Assembly: GCF_046244385.1 (NCBI RefSeq)
Contig: NZ_CP176366.1
Location: 2,852,001 to 2,916,000, forward strand
Reading direction: 5' to 3'
Source: Methanospirillum stamsii
GTDB taxonomy: Archaea; Halobacteriota; Methanomicrobia; Methanomicrobiales; Methanospirillaceae
DNA: 64,000 bases
In this document: in pieces, positions 36,226 to 43,754 of the stretch
Layout of the letters: every line of letters begins with the position of its first letter
How positions within the stretch are numbered: position 1 is the first letter of the stretch
The notes under the pieces: model-generated
Databases searched by the model: none
What the model was told of the DNA's origin: nothing
What the model saw: only the letters and a program-made list of their open reading frames with translations
Translations under genes and position numbers: made by a program

Positions 36226-37245
36226 TCAGGAATTTATTGCCTGTGATTCTGAGTCACGCATTGATTTTAAAAAGAATAATCCTACCACTCCAAAAGTTAT
36301 CACCGGGGATACAAATTCCGGGATGTGAAATCCGAAACTGTCAATCAGCATGATGATGCCAAGACAGAGAATGGAATACATCGCACCATTTTTCAAAAAC
36401 CGGTATTTTTTGATTCTGTCAATATTACTAACCGTTATCTGACGGACTGCGATAGCACCAAGAGCATTTCCCACAAGAATGAGGGGAACGCACATGGTAA
36501 AAGCAAATGCACCTAAAACCCCGTCAATGGAGAATGTCGCATCAATGACTTCCAGGTACATAATTTTACTGATATCTGAAAGGTCTCCTCCCATGAGTTT
36601 TTGTTCGGCAAGTTCTGCATTTTGCCTGAATCCGTGTACGATGAAAAATGCGGTTGACCCGACCACCGCACCAAATGCCATCATGGGATTTCTTTCAATT
36701 GCAAACCATACAATTGCCATGAGAAGAATTGAAGCAACGGCATAAAACCAGACCCCTTTCGAATAGAAAAATCGTTCTCCCCGGAGCCCGAAGTGTTTTT
36801 CTTCAAGAAACAGCCAGTGAAAAAAGAGAAAGATAAGGAATGTCCCTCCACCAATAAGAAGTATCGGAGATGACGTTTCTATGGCTTCTTTTATATCCGG
36901 ATTTTCACTGAACATGGCAGTAAACGCTTCCCAGGGGGTGAGTCCCGGAGTTGAAAGCCAGACAAGGAGAAGGGGCAGCAATCCACGAACGAGGAAAACC
37001 GCAAACAGGATCCCCCAAAGAAGAAACCATCTACGGTATTTAGGTTGCATCGTGCCGAGAACCTCTGCGTTTATTATAGCATTATCAATACTGCAGATGA
37101 TCTCGAACATGCACAGACCCATAATGGTCAGAATGATTGTAAATAGTTCCACAATGCAAGGTTTGAAATTAAGGAATATCAATCCAGTACATGAAAAAAA
37201 TATTCCTACCCATACAGGTAAAAAAATGGTATCTCTTTTCAACAA
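36226..37245 (-). CDS. DUF475 integral membrane protein (TerC-like)
   Basis: 339 aa with about eight to nine transmembrane helices. Two repeated intramembrane motifs, MFEIICSIDNAIINAEVL (about 45-62) and YLEVIDATFSIDGVLGAFA (about 228-246), each with E..SIDNA/SIDG, identify the DUF475/TerC superfamily, thought to move or bind metal ions. The function of DUF475 itself is not established. The start is a TTG (37245) without a good SD, so the N-terminus is uncertain. The gene lies upstream of gyrB but separate from it. Confidence 0.82.
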   Translation of the reverse strand: MLKRDTIFLPVWVGIFFSCTGLIFLNFKPCIVELFTIILTIMGLCMFEIICSIDNAIINAEVLGTMQPKYRRWFLLWGILFAVFLVRGLLPLLLVWLSTPGLTPWEAFTAMFSENPDIKEAIETSSPILLIGGGTFLIFLFFHWLFLEEKHFGLRGERFFYSKGVWFYAVASILLMAIVWFAIERNPMMAFGAVVGSTAFFIVHGFRQNAELAEQKLMGGDLSDISKIMYLEVIDATFSIDGVLGAFAFTMCVPLILVGNALGAIAVRQITVSNIDRIKKYRFLKNGAMYSILCLGIIMLIDSFGFHIPEFVSPVITFGVVGLFFLKSMRDSESQAINS

Positions 37246-37300
37246 CCCGGAAGGGCAGGGTCTGGATCACTATATATAATCTGTCTTCCTATCCGATGAT

Positions 37301-37981
37301 ATGAACGAGCAAAGTATTCATGTGCTCATAATAGTTCTGATAATCTGCATCTTTTTACCCGGCTGTATCGATAAGGATCTGGGATCCCTTTCTGATAACG
37401 GTCCGGATAGTCCGGTTTTAAAAAATAATCATGTGGAAGAGGTACCCCCCGCCGGAGCAGAAACGAAAGAACCTGTAAGCGGGGAGAAAACTCCCAGTGA
37501 ATACCCTGCGGTGGATAATCTGAAATCTTTTATTCAGAAAACGTTTCCATTGCTGACATCTGCATATATGGATATCAGGGGATCAGACCGAGCTCTTGAT
37601 GCTGCCGGGGTTCAGGAAAAAGCCCTTGCACTTGAAACACTGGTAAAAGACATTACAAACGAATACGGGCTTGACAGAACCCTTCCGGAGAAATCCATCT
37701 TTCCTGGTCTGACAACACAGGAGAAGGTTGTGTTAAATAATTATATTGGATATATAAAAGATCTTGAATATTACGGTTCAAACCTTAAACAGGCAATCTA
37801 CTGGAAGAATTCAGGTTCTGATACAACATCACTCGGAAATTACCGGAGAACCCAGGACCTTGCTGATAATTATAAAAAGAAGGTTGTTACCGATATTAAA
37901 AAACTGGATGAATATTGTAAGGAATGGGATATTTCATGCCTTGATGAAAAATTAGTCAAGGAATATACCTTTATTTCCTGA
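37301..37981 (+). CDS. predicted lipoprotein
   Basis: 226 aa. The N-terminus is a hydrophobic helix ending in a lipobox, FLPGC (Cys about residue 24), so the protein is probably lipid-anchored on the outer face. An acidic linker (about 25-65, EVPPAGAETKEPVSGEKTP) precedes a helical domain of 150 residues with Lys/Asp/Tyr-rich amphipathic helices. I recognise no family. It is divergent from the DUF475 gene (56 bp) and convergent with the DUF126 gene. Confidence 0.72.
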   Translation: MNEQSIHVLIIVLIICIFLPGCIDKDLGSLSDNGPDSPVLKNNHVEEVPPAGAETKEPVSGEKTPSEYPAVDNLKSFIQKTFPLLTSAYMDIRGSDRALDAAGVQEKALALETLVKDITNEYGLDRTLPEKSIFPGLTTQEKVVLNNYIGYIKDLEYYGSNLKQAIYWKNSGSDTTSLGNYRRTQDLADNYKKKVVTDIKKLDEYCKEWDISCLDEKLVKEYTFIS

Positions 37982-37995
37982 GCCTTTTTTTTAAC

Positions 37996-38394
37996 TTATT
38001 CAATCATTGTAACGTTTCCAGTTGTTCCATCCACTTCTACCATCTGTCCGGATTTTAGATCACTCAGAGGTATTCCAATCCGATCAACCATCGGAATTTT
38101 ACCCATGATTGCGCCAACCGCGATGATTGTCTCTGCTTCCTGGTTGATGATTGCCGCAGGGGCATGTCCGTTGCGCGACAGGGCATAGAGGATATAACTC
38201 CCAACCGTCGATCCTTTTCCATACTCAAATGCCAGTACCGAGCCGGAAATATCCTGACCCTGCAAGGGATGGCCTGGTTCTAATACGATTCCTGTTTCCG
38301 GATCTACGCCGGAAAGAAATGAGATTGGATCCGGACCAATAAGCAGAGGTCCTTTTCCAACGCCGCGCGATATTCCGCGTCCTTGGAGAATCAT
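37996..38394 (-). CDS. DUF126 swivelling domain: phosphomevalonate dehydratase small subunit
   Basis: About 132 aa from ATG 38394 (a GTG two codons earlier is possible). The LQGRGISRGVGKGPLLI, GHPLQGQDISGSVLAFEYGKGSTVGSYILYAL and APAAIINQEAETIIAVGAIMGKIPMVD segments match the small, swivelling subunit of aconitase X. In archaea this subunit, with the DUF521 large subunit, dehydrates mevalonate 5-phosphate in the modified mevalonate route to isoprenoid lipids. The large subunit is not in this window. Confidence 0.88.
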   Translation of the reverse strand: MILQGRGISRGVGKGPLLIGPDPISFLSGVDPETGIVLEPGHPLQGQDISGSVLAFEYGKGSTVGSYILYALSRNGHAPAAIINQEAETIIAVGAIMGKIPMVDRIGIPLSDLKSGQMVEVDGTTGNVTMIE

Positions 38395-38436
38395 GCACAC
38401 TCACGTATAAGTAGAACCACTGGGTAATTATGTACT

Positions 38437-39600
38437 ATGGAACAGCCTCTTGCACGTATCTCCTGTGAAAATGAGATTCACTATCAGATCCGGATTCAGG
38501 AGCTGGAGGCCCAAAACCTTGAGTTGTCAATCCGTTCTGAGGAATTAATCAAAGAAAATTCGGTCCTGAAACGGGAGAACTCACAGCTCAAGCGTATGCC
38601 TTTATTTGTTGCGCTGGTCGTGGATATCTTTGAAAGTGGAGAGATCTACCTGCGTCAGATGGGAAACAATCAGGAATATGTGACCCTGATTTCAGATGAA
38701 CTGCGCCCCACTATTTATCCTGGATGTAAAGTTGCGGTAAACAATGCTCTCTCTGTTGTCAAGGTTCTTGAAGAGACATACGATTCGCGTGTCAGAGTCA
38801 TGGAACTTGATGAGTCACCTGATGTCACCTTCGAATATATTGGGGGTCTGACAAAAGAGATCGAAGAGATTCGTGAAGCAGTAGAATATCCTCTGACTAT
38901 GCCGGAGGTATTTGAACGAATAGGCGTAGAGCCGCCTAAAGGAATTCTCCTCTATGGTCCTCCCGGAACCGGAAAAACACTTCTTGCAAAAGCAGTCGCC
39001 CATAATGCAAAAGCCACGTTTATCAGGATGAGCGGGAGTGAACTTGTCCACAAATATATCGGTGAAGGGGCACAGATGGTCCGTGAGCTCTTTGCCCTGG
39101 CCCGGGACCGTGCACCCTCTATTGTATTTATAGACGAGATTGATGCAATCGGAACCACCCGGACCAATGACGGGACCAGTGGAAGTGCAGAAGTACAGAG
39201 AACACTCATGCAGCTTCTGGCAGAGATGGACGGATTTGATAATCGTGGCGACGTCCGGATTATGGCTGCAACGAACAGGGTCGACATGCTCGATGCTGCC
39301 CTTTTGAGACCCGGACGTTTTGACCGGATAATCGAGATACCAGTTCCTGATATCATTGCCCGTGAGGACATTATAAAAATCCATACCCGTAAAATGACTC
39401 TCTCACCCGGAGTAAACCTTGCAGAGATTTCAATCCTGACTGAAGGACTTACCGGGGCACAGATTCAGGCGGTATGCCGGGAAGCAGGTATGCTTGCGGT
39501 CAGAAAAAGTGCTTTTGAAATAACGAACCAGGACATGCTTGATGCTGTCAATAAAGTAGCCGGCGATGATCATGATGTTGATGAGCGGATGTTCATTTAA
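38437..39600 (+). CDS. pan: proteasome-activating nucleotidase paralogue 1 (AAA ATPase)
   Basis: 387 aa. N-terminal coiled coil (about 10-52), an OB domain (about 55-115), then the AAA domain with Walker A GPPGTGKT (about 170-177), Walker B IVFIDEIDAIG and the sensor/Arg-finger region AALLRPGRFDR. PAN unfolds substrates and opens the archaeal 20S proteasome. The C-terminus ends MFI, i.e. Phe where the canonical gate-opening HbYX motif has Tyr. A TATA box (CGTATAAGTAG, near 38405-38413) predicts a start at about 38435, making the mRNA leaderless at ATG 38437. A second PAN lies convergently at 40095. Confidence 0.93.
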   Translation: MEQPLARISCENEIHYQIRIQELEAQNLELSIRSEELIKENSVLKRENSQLKRMPLFVALVVDIFESGEIYLRQMGNNQEYVTLISDELRPTIYPGCKVAVNNALSVVKVLEETYDSRVRVMELDESPDVTFEYIGGLTKEIEEIREAVEYPLTMPEVFERIGVEPPKGILLYGPPGTGKTLLAKAVAHNAKATFIRMSGSELVHKYIGEGAQMVRELFALARDRAPSIVFIDEIDAIGTTRTNDGTSGSAEVQRTLMQLLAEMDGFDNRGDVRIMAATNRVDMLDAALLRPGRFDRIIEIPVPDIIAREDIIKIHTRKMTLSPGVNLAEISILTEGLTGAQIQAVCREAGMLAVRKSAFEITNQDMLDAVNKVAGDDHDVDERMFI

Positions 39601-39609
39601 TCTTTTTTT

Positions 39610-40062
39610 ATGAATCTGCTGATAGTCAGCAGACCTGGCATCCGGATATTTTACGAACTCAGAAGATCCGAAACAGCCTGGCATGCACTTAAGTTTTATA
39701 GGCCGATTGAAATTCCAATTGGAATATATATCACGCTCAGTTCTCTCTCAGCGGCCCTCTCGCTTGCATCAGATCTGAAGTACTTTATCAGAAAATTTGG
39801 TGCAGACCATTTATTTGAGATAAAACCGGGGATTTTTTGTACTGCATCGGTTGCAAAATCACGATATCTGACAAGAGACGATCTCCCTGTTCCCTGGCCG
39901 TGGCGGATTTTTATTCATACAGATTGTGAAGGATCCCTGTCCCGGTTTAATGAATTACCAAAAGAAGGACTTCCCCTTCCGGGTGGAAAAACTAAGGGCG
40001 ATTACCTGATTACTGCATTATGCAGTGAAGAAGAATATTCTGTTTTACAGTACAATCCCTAA
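39610..40062 (+). CDS. hypothetical protein downstream of PAN 1
   Basis: 150 aa, 9 bp after the PAN 1 stop and probably co-transcribed. No transmembrane segment or signal peptide is evident; the composition is mixed alpha/beta with Trp-rich stretches (WHALKFYRP, PVPWPWRIFIH). I recognise no family or catalytic motif. The position beside an AAA unfoldase might suggest a link to proteolysis, but this is only context. It converges with PAN 2, with U/A-rich tracts (40071-40088) between the stops. Confidence 0.65.
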   Translation: MNLLIVSRPGIRIFYELRRSETAWHALKFYRPIEIPIGIYITLSSLSAALSLASDLKYFIRKFGADHLFEIKPGIFCTASVAKSRYLTRDDLPVPWPWRIFIHTDCEGSLSRFNELPKEGLPLPGGKTKGDYLITALCSEEEYSVLQYNP

Positions 40063-40094
40063 TTGAGCCGGAAAAAAAACAAAAAAAAGAAGGT

Positions 40095-41333
40095 CTAGGC
40101 AAACATTGCACCAGCAGCAATAAGCCGCTGATCTTTCTCAAAGTCATACCTGAATTTATTCAATGCGTTGAGGAAGTCTTCATGAGAGACCTGTGAATGT
40201 TCTTTCCTGATAGCAAACATCCCTGCTTCCATACAGATTGCATTCAGGTCAGCTCCGTTTCTTCCATCCGTCATCTGTGCAATTTCCATCATGTTGACAT
40301 CATCGGCAAGATTCATGTTGCGGGTATGAACCTTGAGGATTGAGTATCTCCCATTGGCATCCGGCAGAGGAATCTCGATAATCCGGTCAAACCGCCCGGG
40401 ACGCAGGAGGGCTGCATCCAGGATGTCAATACGGTTGGTTGCTCCGATTATCTTTACGTCTCCTCTCTGTTCAAAACCGTCCATTGCAGCCAGAAGCTGC
40501 ATGAGTGTACGCTGGACTTCCCTGTCTCCGGAAGTCATTGCTTCAGTGCGTGATGCTCCGATAGCATCTATTTCATCAATAAAGATGATGGAAGGGGCTT
40601 TTTCCTTGGCAAGGTCGAATAATTCCCGTACCAGTCTTGCTCCTTCTCCAATATACTTCTGTACCAGTTCTGAACCTACGGTATGCAGGAATATCGCATG
40701 AGTCTCATGTGCTACAGCCTTGGCCAGAAGGGTTTTTCCTGTTCCGGGAGGGCCGTACAGAAGAACCCCTTTAGGTGGATTGATACCTATCTTTTCAAAG
40801 AGATCTGGTCTTGTCATCGGAAGCTCTACCGCTTCACGAATCTCCATGATCTGCTTTTCAAGACCGCCAATATCTTCATAAGTCTCCGATGGTGCATCTA
40901 CCAGTTCCATCCCATACACTTGCGAATCATAGGTACTTGGAAGAACTTCCACAATCGCCAGAGACTGCTGGTTGAGAGTGCATCTGGCACCAGCTTTGAG
41001 CACATCCGGGTTTACGGACTGGGATACCCGGACCAGGAACCTTGGCCCCGCACTTGACCGGACAACAACGCGTCCGGGATCTATGATGTCAGTGACGGTG
41101 CCCACAATGAGCGGAGGTGTTTTCAGGTGTTCGATTTCACTTTTCAGCTTACGAACTTCCCGCTCATATCTGATCTTCTGAGTCTCGATATATCGCTTAT
41201 CTGACTCCAGTTGACGGATCTGCTCCTTTAATTCCTGGTTTTGCGATTCCATTCCTGCAACCCGGTCGACTAAGTACCGATAGAGCTCCTCAGGAGTCTT
41301 CATATCATCTGTGTGGCGGGTTGCTTCTGCCAT
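40095..41333 (-). CDS. pan: proteasome-activating nucleotidase paralogue 2 (AAA ATPase)
   Basis: 412 aa. Coiled coil (about 12-72), OB domain (about 73-135) and AAA domain with GPPGTGKT, IIFIDEIDAIG and AALLRPGRFDR. It is longer than PAN 1 and closer to the standard archaeal PAN length. The C-terminus is MFA, again Phe instead of Tyr in the HbYX position. It could form its own hexamers or mix with PAN 1. The start is divergent from MBF1 with about 50 bp between the coding regions; a palindromic TATA at 41345-41354 may serve both. Confidence 0.94.
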   Translation of the reverse strand: MAEATRHTDDMKTPEELYRYLVDRVAGMESQNQELKEQIRQLESDKRYIETQKIRYEREVRKLKSEIEHLKTPPLIVGTVTDIIDPGRVVVRSSAGPRFLVRVSQSVNPDVLKAGARCTLNQQSLAIVEVLPSTYDSQVYGMELVDAPSETYEDIGGLEKQIMEIREAVELPMTRPDLFEKIGINPPKGVLLYGPPGTGKTLLAKAVAHETHAIFLHTVGSELVQKYIGEGARLVRELFDLAKEKAPSIIFIDEIDAIGASRTEAMTSGDREVQRTLMQLLAAMDGFEQRGDVKIIGATNRIDILDAALLRPGRFDRIIEIPLPDANGRYSILKVHTRNMNLADDVNMMEIAQMTDGRNGADLNAICMEAGMFAIRKEHSQVSHEDFLNALNKFRYDFEKDQRLIAAGAMFA

Positions 41334-41344
41334 CTGATCAATCA

Positions 41345-41354
41345 GGTATATAGG
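41345..41354. promoter_or_regulatory. shared TATA-like element between PAN 2 and MBF1
   Basis: GGTATATAGG reads as a TATA box on both strands (CCTATATACC on the other). Rightward it predicts transcription from about 41376, just before the MBF1 ATG at 41383. Leftward the predicted start would fall slightly inside the annotated PAN 2 start, so the PAN 2 N-terminus or promoter is less certain. Confidence 0.45.
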
Positions 41355-41382
41355 GGTAAGTGACTATATGATGTTTGCGAAA

Positions 41383-41886
41383 ATGCAGTGTGAAATGTGC
41401 GGCGCAGAAGCCAAAGGCCCTTTGAAGAGGATCAAGATCGAAGGGACCGAGCTCTTAGTCTGTAATGCCTGTGCTAAATACGGTACTGAAGTACAGGGAG
41501 CAGCTCCACGATCATCTGCAGCACAATCCGTGAAATCTTCCGGATTTCAGTCCCAGGCAAAACCTGCTGTCCAACGCTCCAGAGACCTGTTTGACCAGAT
41601 GGGTGGCGACCTGGTAGAAGATTATCCTGACCGGATACGTGATGCACGGATGAAGCTGGGGATGACCCAGAAAGATCTTGCCCTTGCGATGATGGAACGT
41701 GAACTTCTGGTAAAAAAACTGGAAAAAGGTGAACTGATTCCGGAAGATGAAGTTCGGAAAAAACTTGAAAAAACACTGGACATTCGTCTTCTTGACGATA
41801 CGTCCTCTGAACCGACTGACCTTCATCATGCACGAATGACCACCACTATGGGGGACGTCATTCGTATTAAGAAGGCAAAGAAGTAA
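41383..41886 (+). CDS. mbf1: archaeal multiprotein bridging factor MBF1
   Basis: 167 aa from ATG 41383. Archaeal MBF1 proteins start MQCEMCG, and the promoter geometry also favours this ATG over two upstream ones. An N-terminal zinc ribbon (CEMC...CNAC) is followed by a linker and a Cro-like helix-turn-helix (about 85-145: RDARMKLGMTQKDLALAMMERELLVKKLEKGE). MBF1 bridges TBP and specific regulators in eukaryotes; in archaea it associates with the small ribosomal subunit and affects translation. The aromatic operon leader follows 115 bp later. Confidence 0.9.
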   Translation: MQCEMCGAEAKGPLKRIKIEGTELLVCNACAKYGTEVQGAAPRSSAAQSVKSSGFQSQAKPAVQRSRDLFDQMGGDLVEDYPDRIRDARMKLGMTQKDLALAMMERELLVKKLEKGELIPEDEVRKKLEKTLDIRLLDDTSSEPTDLHHARMTTTMGDVIRIKKAKK

Positions 41887-41964
41887 CTTTCATTTTTTGT
41901 GTGCGTGGTTTGAGTAATTACTACGATGTTGATGTCCATGTCATGCCATATCATGGCACGATAT

Positions 41965-41979
41965 CGAAACCTTTATCTT
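41965..41979 (+). promoter_or_regulatory. BRE/TATA promoter of aromatic operon leader
   Basis: CGAAAC (BRE) followed by CTTTATCTT (TATA) is a typical methanogen promoter. The TATA centre near 41975 predicts initiation at about 42001, which is exactly the A of an ATG. The transcript would therefore begin with the leader ORF, with no 5' leader. Confidence 0.6.
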
Positions 41980-42000
41980 CGGTCATATTGACTCCTGATC

Positions 42001-42144
42001 ATGACAAACTGTGTGGAGGAGATGGTATCTGCAAAAAACTGCAGCATAGCTTCCGCCAGACTGTTATCCGAATTGTCAGTTAGATCATTCGCTTATCGCT
42101 ATTTTTCGTCTTTTTTTAGCTTTTTCCAGTTTTTCTGGTACTGA
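42001..42144 (+). CDS. candidate aromatic-rich leader peptide of the aromatic amino acid operon
   Basis: A 47-codon ORF, too short for usual gene calling, starts at ATG 42001 and stops at TGA 42142-42144. The last 19 residues contain 8 Phe, 3 Tyr and 1 Trp; the final 11 read SFFSFFQFFWY. It is 33 bp upstream of the first gene of a pathway that makes Phe and Tyr and supplies chorismate for Trp. The Trp and Tyr codons and the stop lie in the 5' arm of a hairpin (see 42137-42174). A 5-bp hairpin (CTGCA/TGCAG, 42029-42044) lies inside the ORF. Part of the Phe content could simply reflect T-tracts, but the TAT, TAT, TGG and TAC codons do not. Confidence 0.6.
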   Translation: MTNCVEEMVSAKNCSIASARLLSELSVRSFAYRYFSSFFSFFQFFWY

Positions 42145-42174
42145 GTAATCACTCGTACCAAAAATGGAGTGATT
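42137..42174 (+). promoter_or_regulatory. mutually exclusive RNA hairpins controlling the SD of the aromatic operon
   Basis: Hairpin A pairs GGTAC plus GAGT (42137-42141, 42143-42146, with bulged T142) with ACTC plus GTACC (42151-42159), loop AATC. Hairpin B pairs AATCACTC (42147-42154) with GAGTGATT (42167-42174), which contains most of the Shine-Dalgarno sequence GGAGTGAT for ATG 42178. The two share the middle strand, so only one can form. The first strand holds the Trp-Tyr-stop codons of the leader ORF, so ribosome position can choose the fold. This is the layout of translational attenuation. Confidence 0.6.
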
Positions 42175-42177
42175 TGT

Positions 42178-42978
42178 ATGAGAGGTAAAGATATCAGACT
42201 TGAAAGAATCATGAACCGTAACACAAGAAAGACCATAATAGTCCCGATGGACCATGGGGTAACCCTGGGGCCGATTGCGGGTCTGGTGGAACTTCCTGAT
42301 GCGGTAAATTCAGTTGCGGAAGGTGGAGCAAATGCAGTTCTCGGGCATGTCGGACTTGCCCTGCATGGGCACAGGCAGCGAGGTCACGATGTGGGGCTTA
42401 TCCTGCATCTCTCTGCATCAACAGCCATTGGTCCGGATCCAAATGAGAAAGTGCTCATAAACTCTGTAACAAATGCCCTGAAAATGGGGGCAGATGCAGT
42501 ATCCATGCATGTAAATATCGGGGCGGACTCGGAGGCCCAGATGCTGGCCGACCTTGGTCATGTATCAATCGAATGCATGGAATGGGGAGTCCCGCTTCTT
42601 GCCATGATGTACCCACGGGGCCGGAACATTAAGGATGAACACGCCGTGGAACATGTAAGTCTTGCGGCCCGTGTTGCCGCAGAACTGGGGGCTGACCTTG
42701 TAAAGACCAACTACACCGGAGATCCGGACACATTCCGTGAAGTCACGAAGGGATGTCCGGTTCCGGTGGTGGTTGCAGGAGGGTCAAAGACAGATGATCT
42801 TACGACCCTTGAACTCATCGAAGGGTCCATGGAAGGAGGAGCTGCTGGTCTATCCATCGGCCGGAATGCATTCCAGCACGAGAATCCTGCAGCATTTGTT
42901 CGTGCCTGTGCGAAAATTGTCCATGAAGGACTCTCTGCTGTTGAAGTCAATGAGATGCTCAAAGGAGGGATGATATGA
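42178..42978 (+). CDS. aroA': ADTH synthase / FBP aldolase-like protein, copy 1
   Basis: 266 aa from ATG 42178, with SD GGAGTGAT four bases upstream. A TIM-barrel class I aldolase of the archaeal family that makes 2-amino-3,7-dideoxy-D-threo-hept-6-ulosonate (ADTH), which replaces DAHP at the start of the archaeal shikimate pathway. Visible are IVPMDHGVTLGPIAGL, VLGHVGLALHGHR and the Schiff-base lysine in DLVKTNYTGDPD. Its 3' end overlaps copy 2 (ATGA). Which copy does ADTH synthesis and which, if either, FBP aldolase chemistry cannot be read from sequence. Confidence 0.9.
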   Translation: MRGKDIRLERIMNRNTRKTIIVPMDHGVTLGPIAGLVELPDAVNSVAEGGANAVLGHVGLALHGHRQRGHDVGLILHLSASTAIGPDPNEKVLINSVTNALKMGADAVSMHVNIGADSEAQMLADLGHVSIECMEWGVPLLAMMYPRGRNIKDEHAVEHVSLAARVAAELGADLVKTNYTGDPDTFREVTKGCPVPVVVAGGSKTDDLTTLELIEGSMEGGAAGLSIGRNAFQHENPAAFVRACAKIVHEGLSAVEVNEMLKGGMI

Positions 42979-43748
42979 TCGGAAAGGAGATTCGTATTGA
43001 ACGGATAATGGACCGGAACACTGGAAAAGCGGTCATCATTCCGATGGATCACGGAATGACCCTGGGACAGATAGATGGTCTTTTAAACATGACCGAAACG
43101 ATTGCGGAAGTCTCTGACGGAGGTGCCAACGCCATAATTCTTCATAAAGGGCTAGTACGCCCGGGTCACCGAAGAAAAGGACGGGACATCGGTCTTATTA
43201 TTCATCTTTCCGCCGGAACAAGCATGAATCCTGACCCAAACGACAAGGTATTAATCTGCACCGTTGAGGAAGCAGTATCCCTTGGTGCTGATGCGGTATC
43301 TATCCATATAAATCTTGGAGCCATCCAGGAATCAAAAATGATGGAATCTGCCGGGCAGGTAGTCCGTGATTGTAACCGGTGGGGAATACCTCTTCTGGCT
43401 ATGATTTACCCGCGTGGTAATGGTATCAACCCGACTGATCCCCGTCATGTCGGGCATGCGGTCAGAGTAGCAGAAGAGCTCGGAGCCGACCTTGTAAAGA
43501 CCAACTACACCGGAGATCCTGAATCTTTTGCAAAGATTGTAAAAGCATCATCAATTCCGGTTTTTATTGCCGGAGGAGAAAAGGGCGAGGATATTGACAC
43601 CTACCATTCCATCTATGATGCTGTTCACTTTGCAAAATGTGCCGGTGTCTGCATGGGAAGGAATGCATTCCAGCGGGATAATGTTGCAAAATTCGTGTCA
43701 AATGTATCAAAAGTAGTTCATGAAGGGGTAAAACCTGAGAATATCTGA
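42975..43748 (+). CDS. aroA': ADTH synthase / FBP aldolase-like protein, copy 2
   Basis: 257 aa, overlapping copy 1 by 4 bp. It shares the same motifs (IIPMDHGMTLGQIDGL, LHKGLVRPGHR, the lysine in DLVKTNYTGDPE) and is clearly a tandem paralogue. Some archaea carry two such genes, one acting in ADTH synthesis and the other as aldolase or in 6-deoxy-5-ketofructose phosphate formation. The operon position fits both serving the entry to aromatic synthesis. Six bases separate it from the dehydroquinate synthase gene. Confidence 0.9.
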   Translation: MIGKEIRIERIMDRNTGKAVIIPMDHGMTLGQIDGLLNMTETIAEVSDGGANAIILHKGLVRPGHRRKGRDIGLIIHLSAGTSMNPDPNDKVLICTVEEAVSLGADAVSIHINLGAIQESKMMESAGQVVRDCNRWGIPLLAMIYPRGNGINPTDPRHVGHAVRVAEELGADLVKTNYTGDPESFAKIVKASSIPVFIAGGEKGEDIDTYHSIYDAVHFAKCAGVCMGRNAFQRDNVAKFVSNVSKVVHEGVKPENI

Positions 43749-43754
43749 GGGATT

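Noticed and set aside
38815..39384. 189-codon ORF on the minus strand
   Set aside because: Antisense shadow of the PAN 1 AAA domain.
41901..42083. 60-codon ORF beginning GTG just after MBF1
   Set aside because: It starts before the aromatic operon promoter, has no SD and no recognisable features, and its frame runs through the promoter and into the leader peptide, whose own frame fits the regulatory context better.
42001..42090. Leader ORF as the remnant of a longer pseudogene (its N-terminal part vaguely recalls gamma-glutamyl phosphate reductase)
   Set aside because: The resemblance is weak and short, while the aromatic-rich end, hairpins and promoter position are explained by a leader peptide.
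41887..42120. Possible C/D-box small RNA between MBF1 and the aromatic operon
   Set aside because: I found no convincing C and D box pair; the promoter and T-tracts are better explained by the leader ORF.
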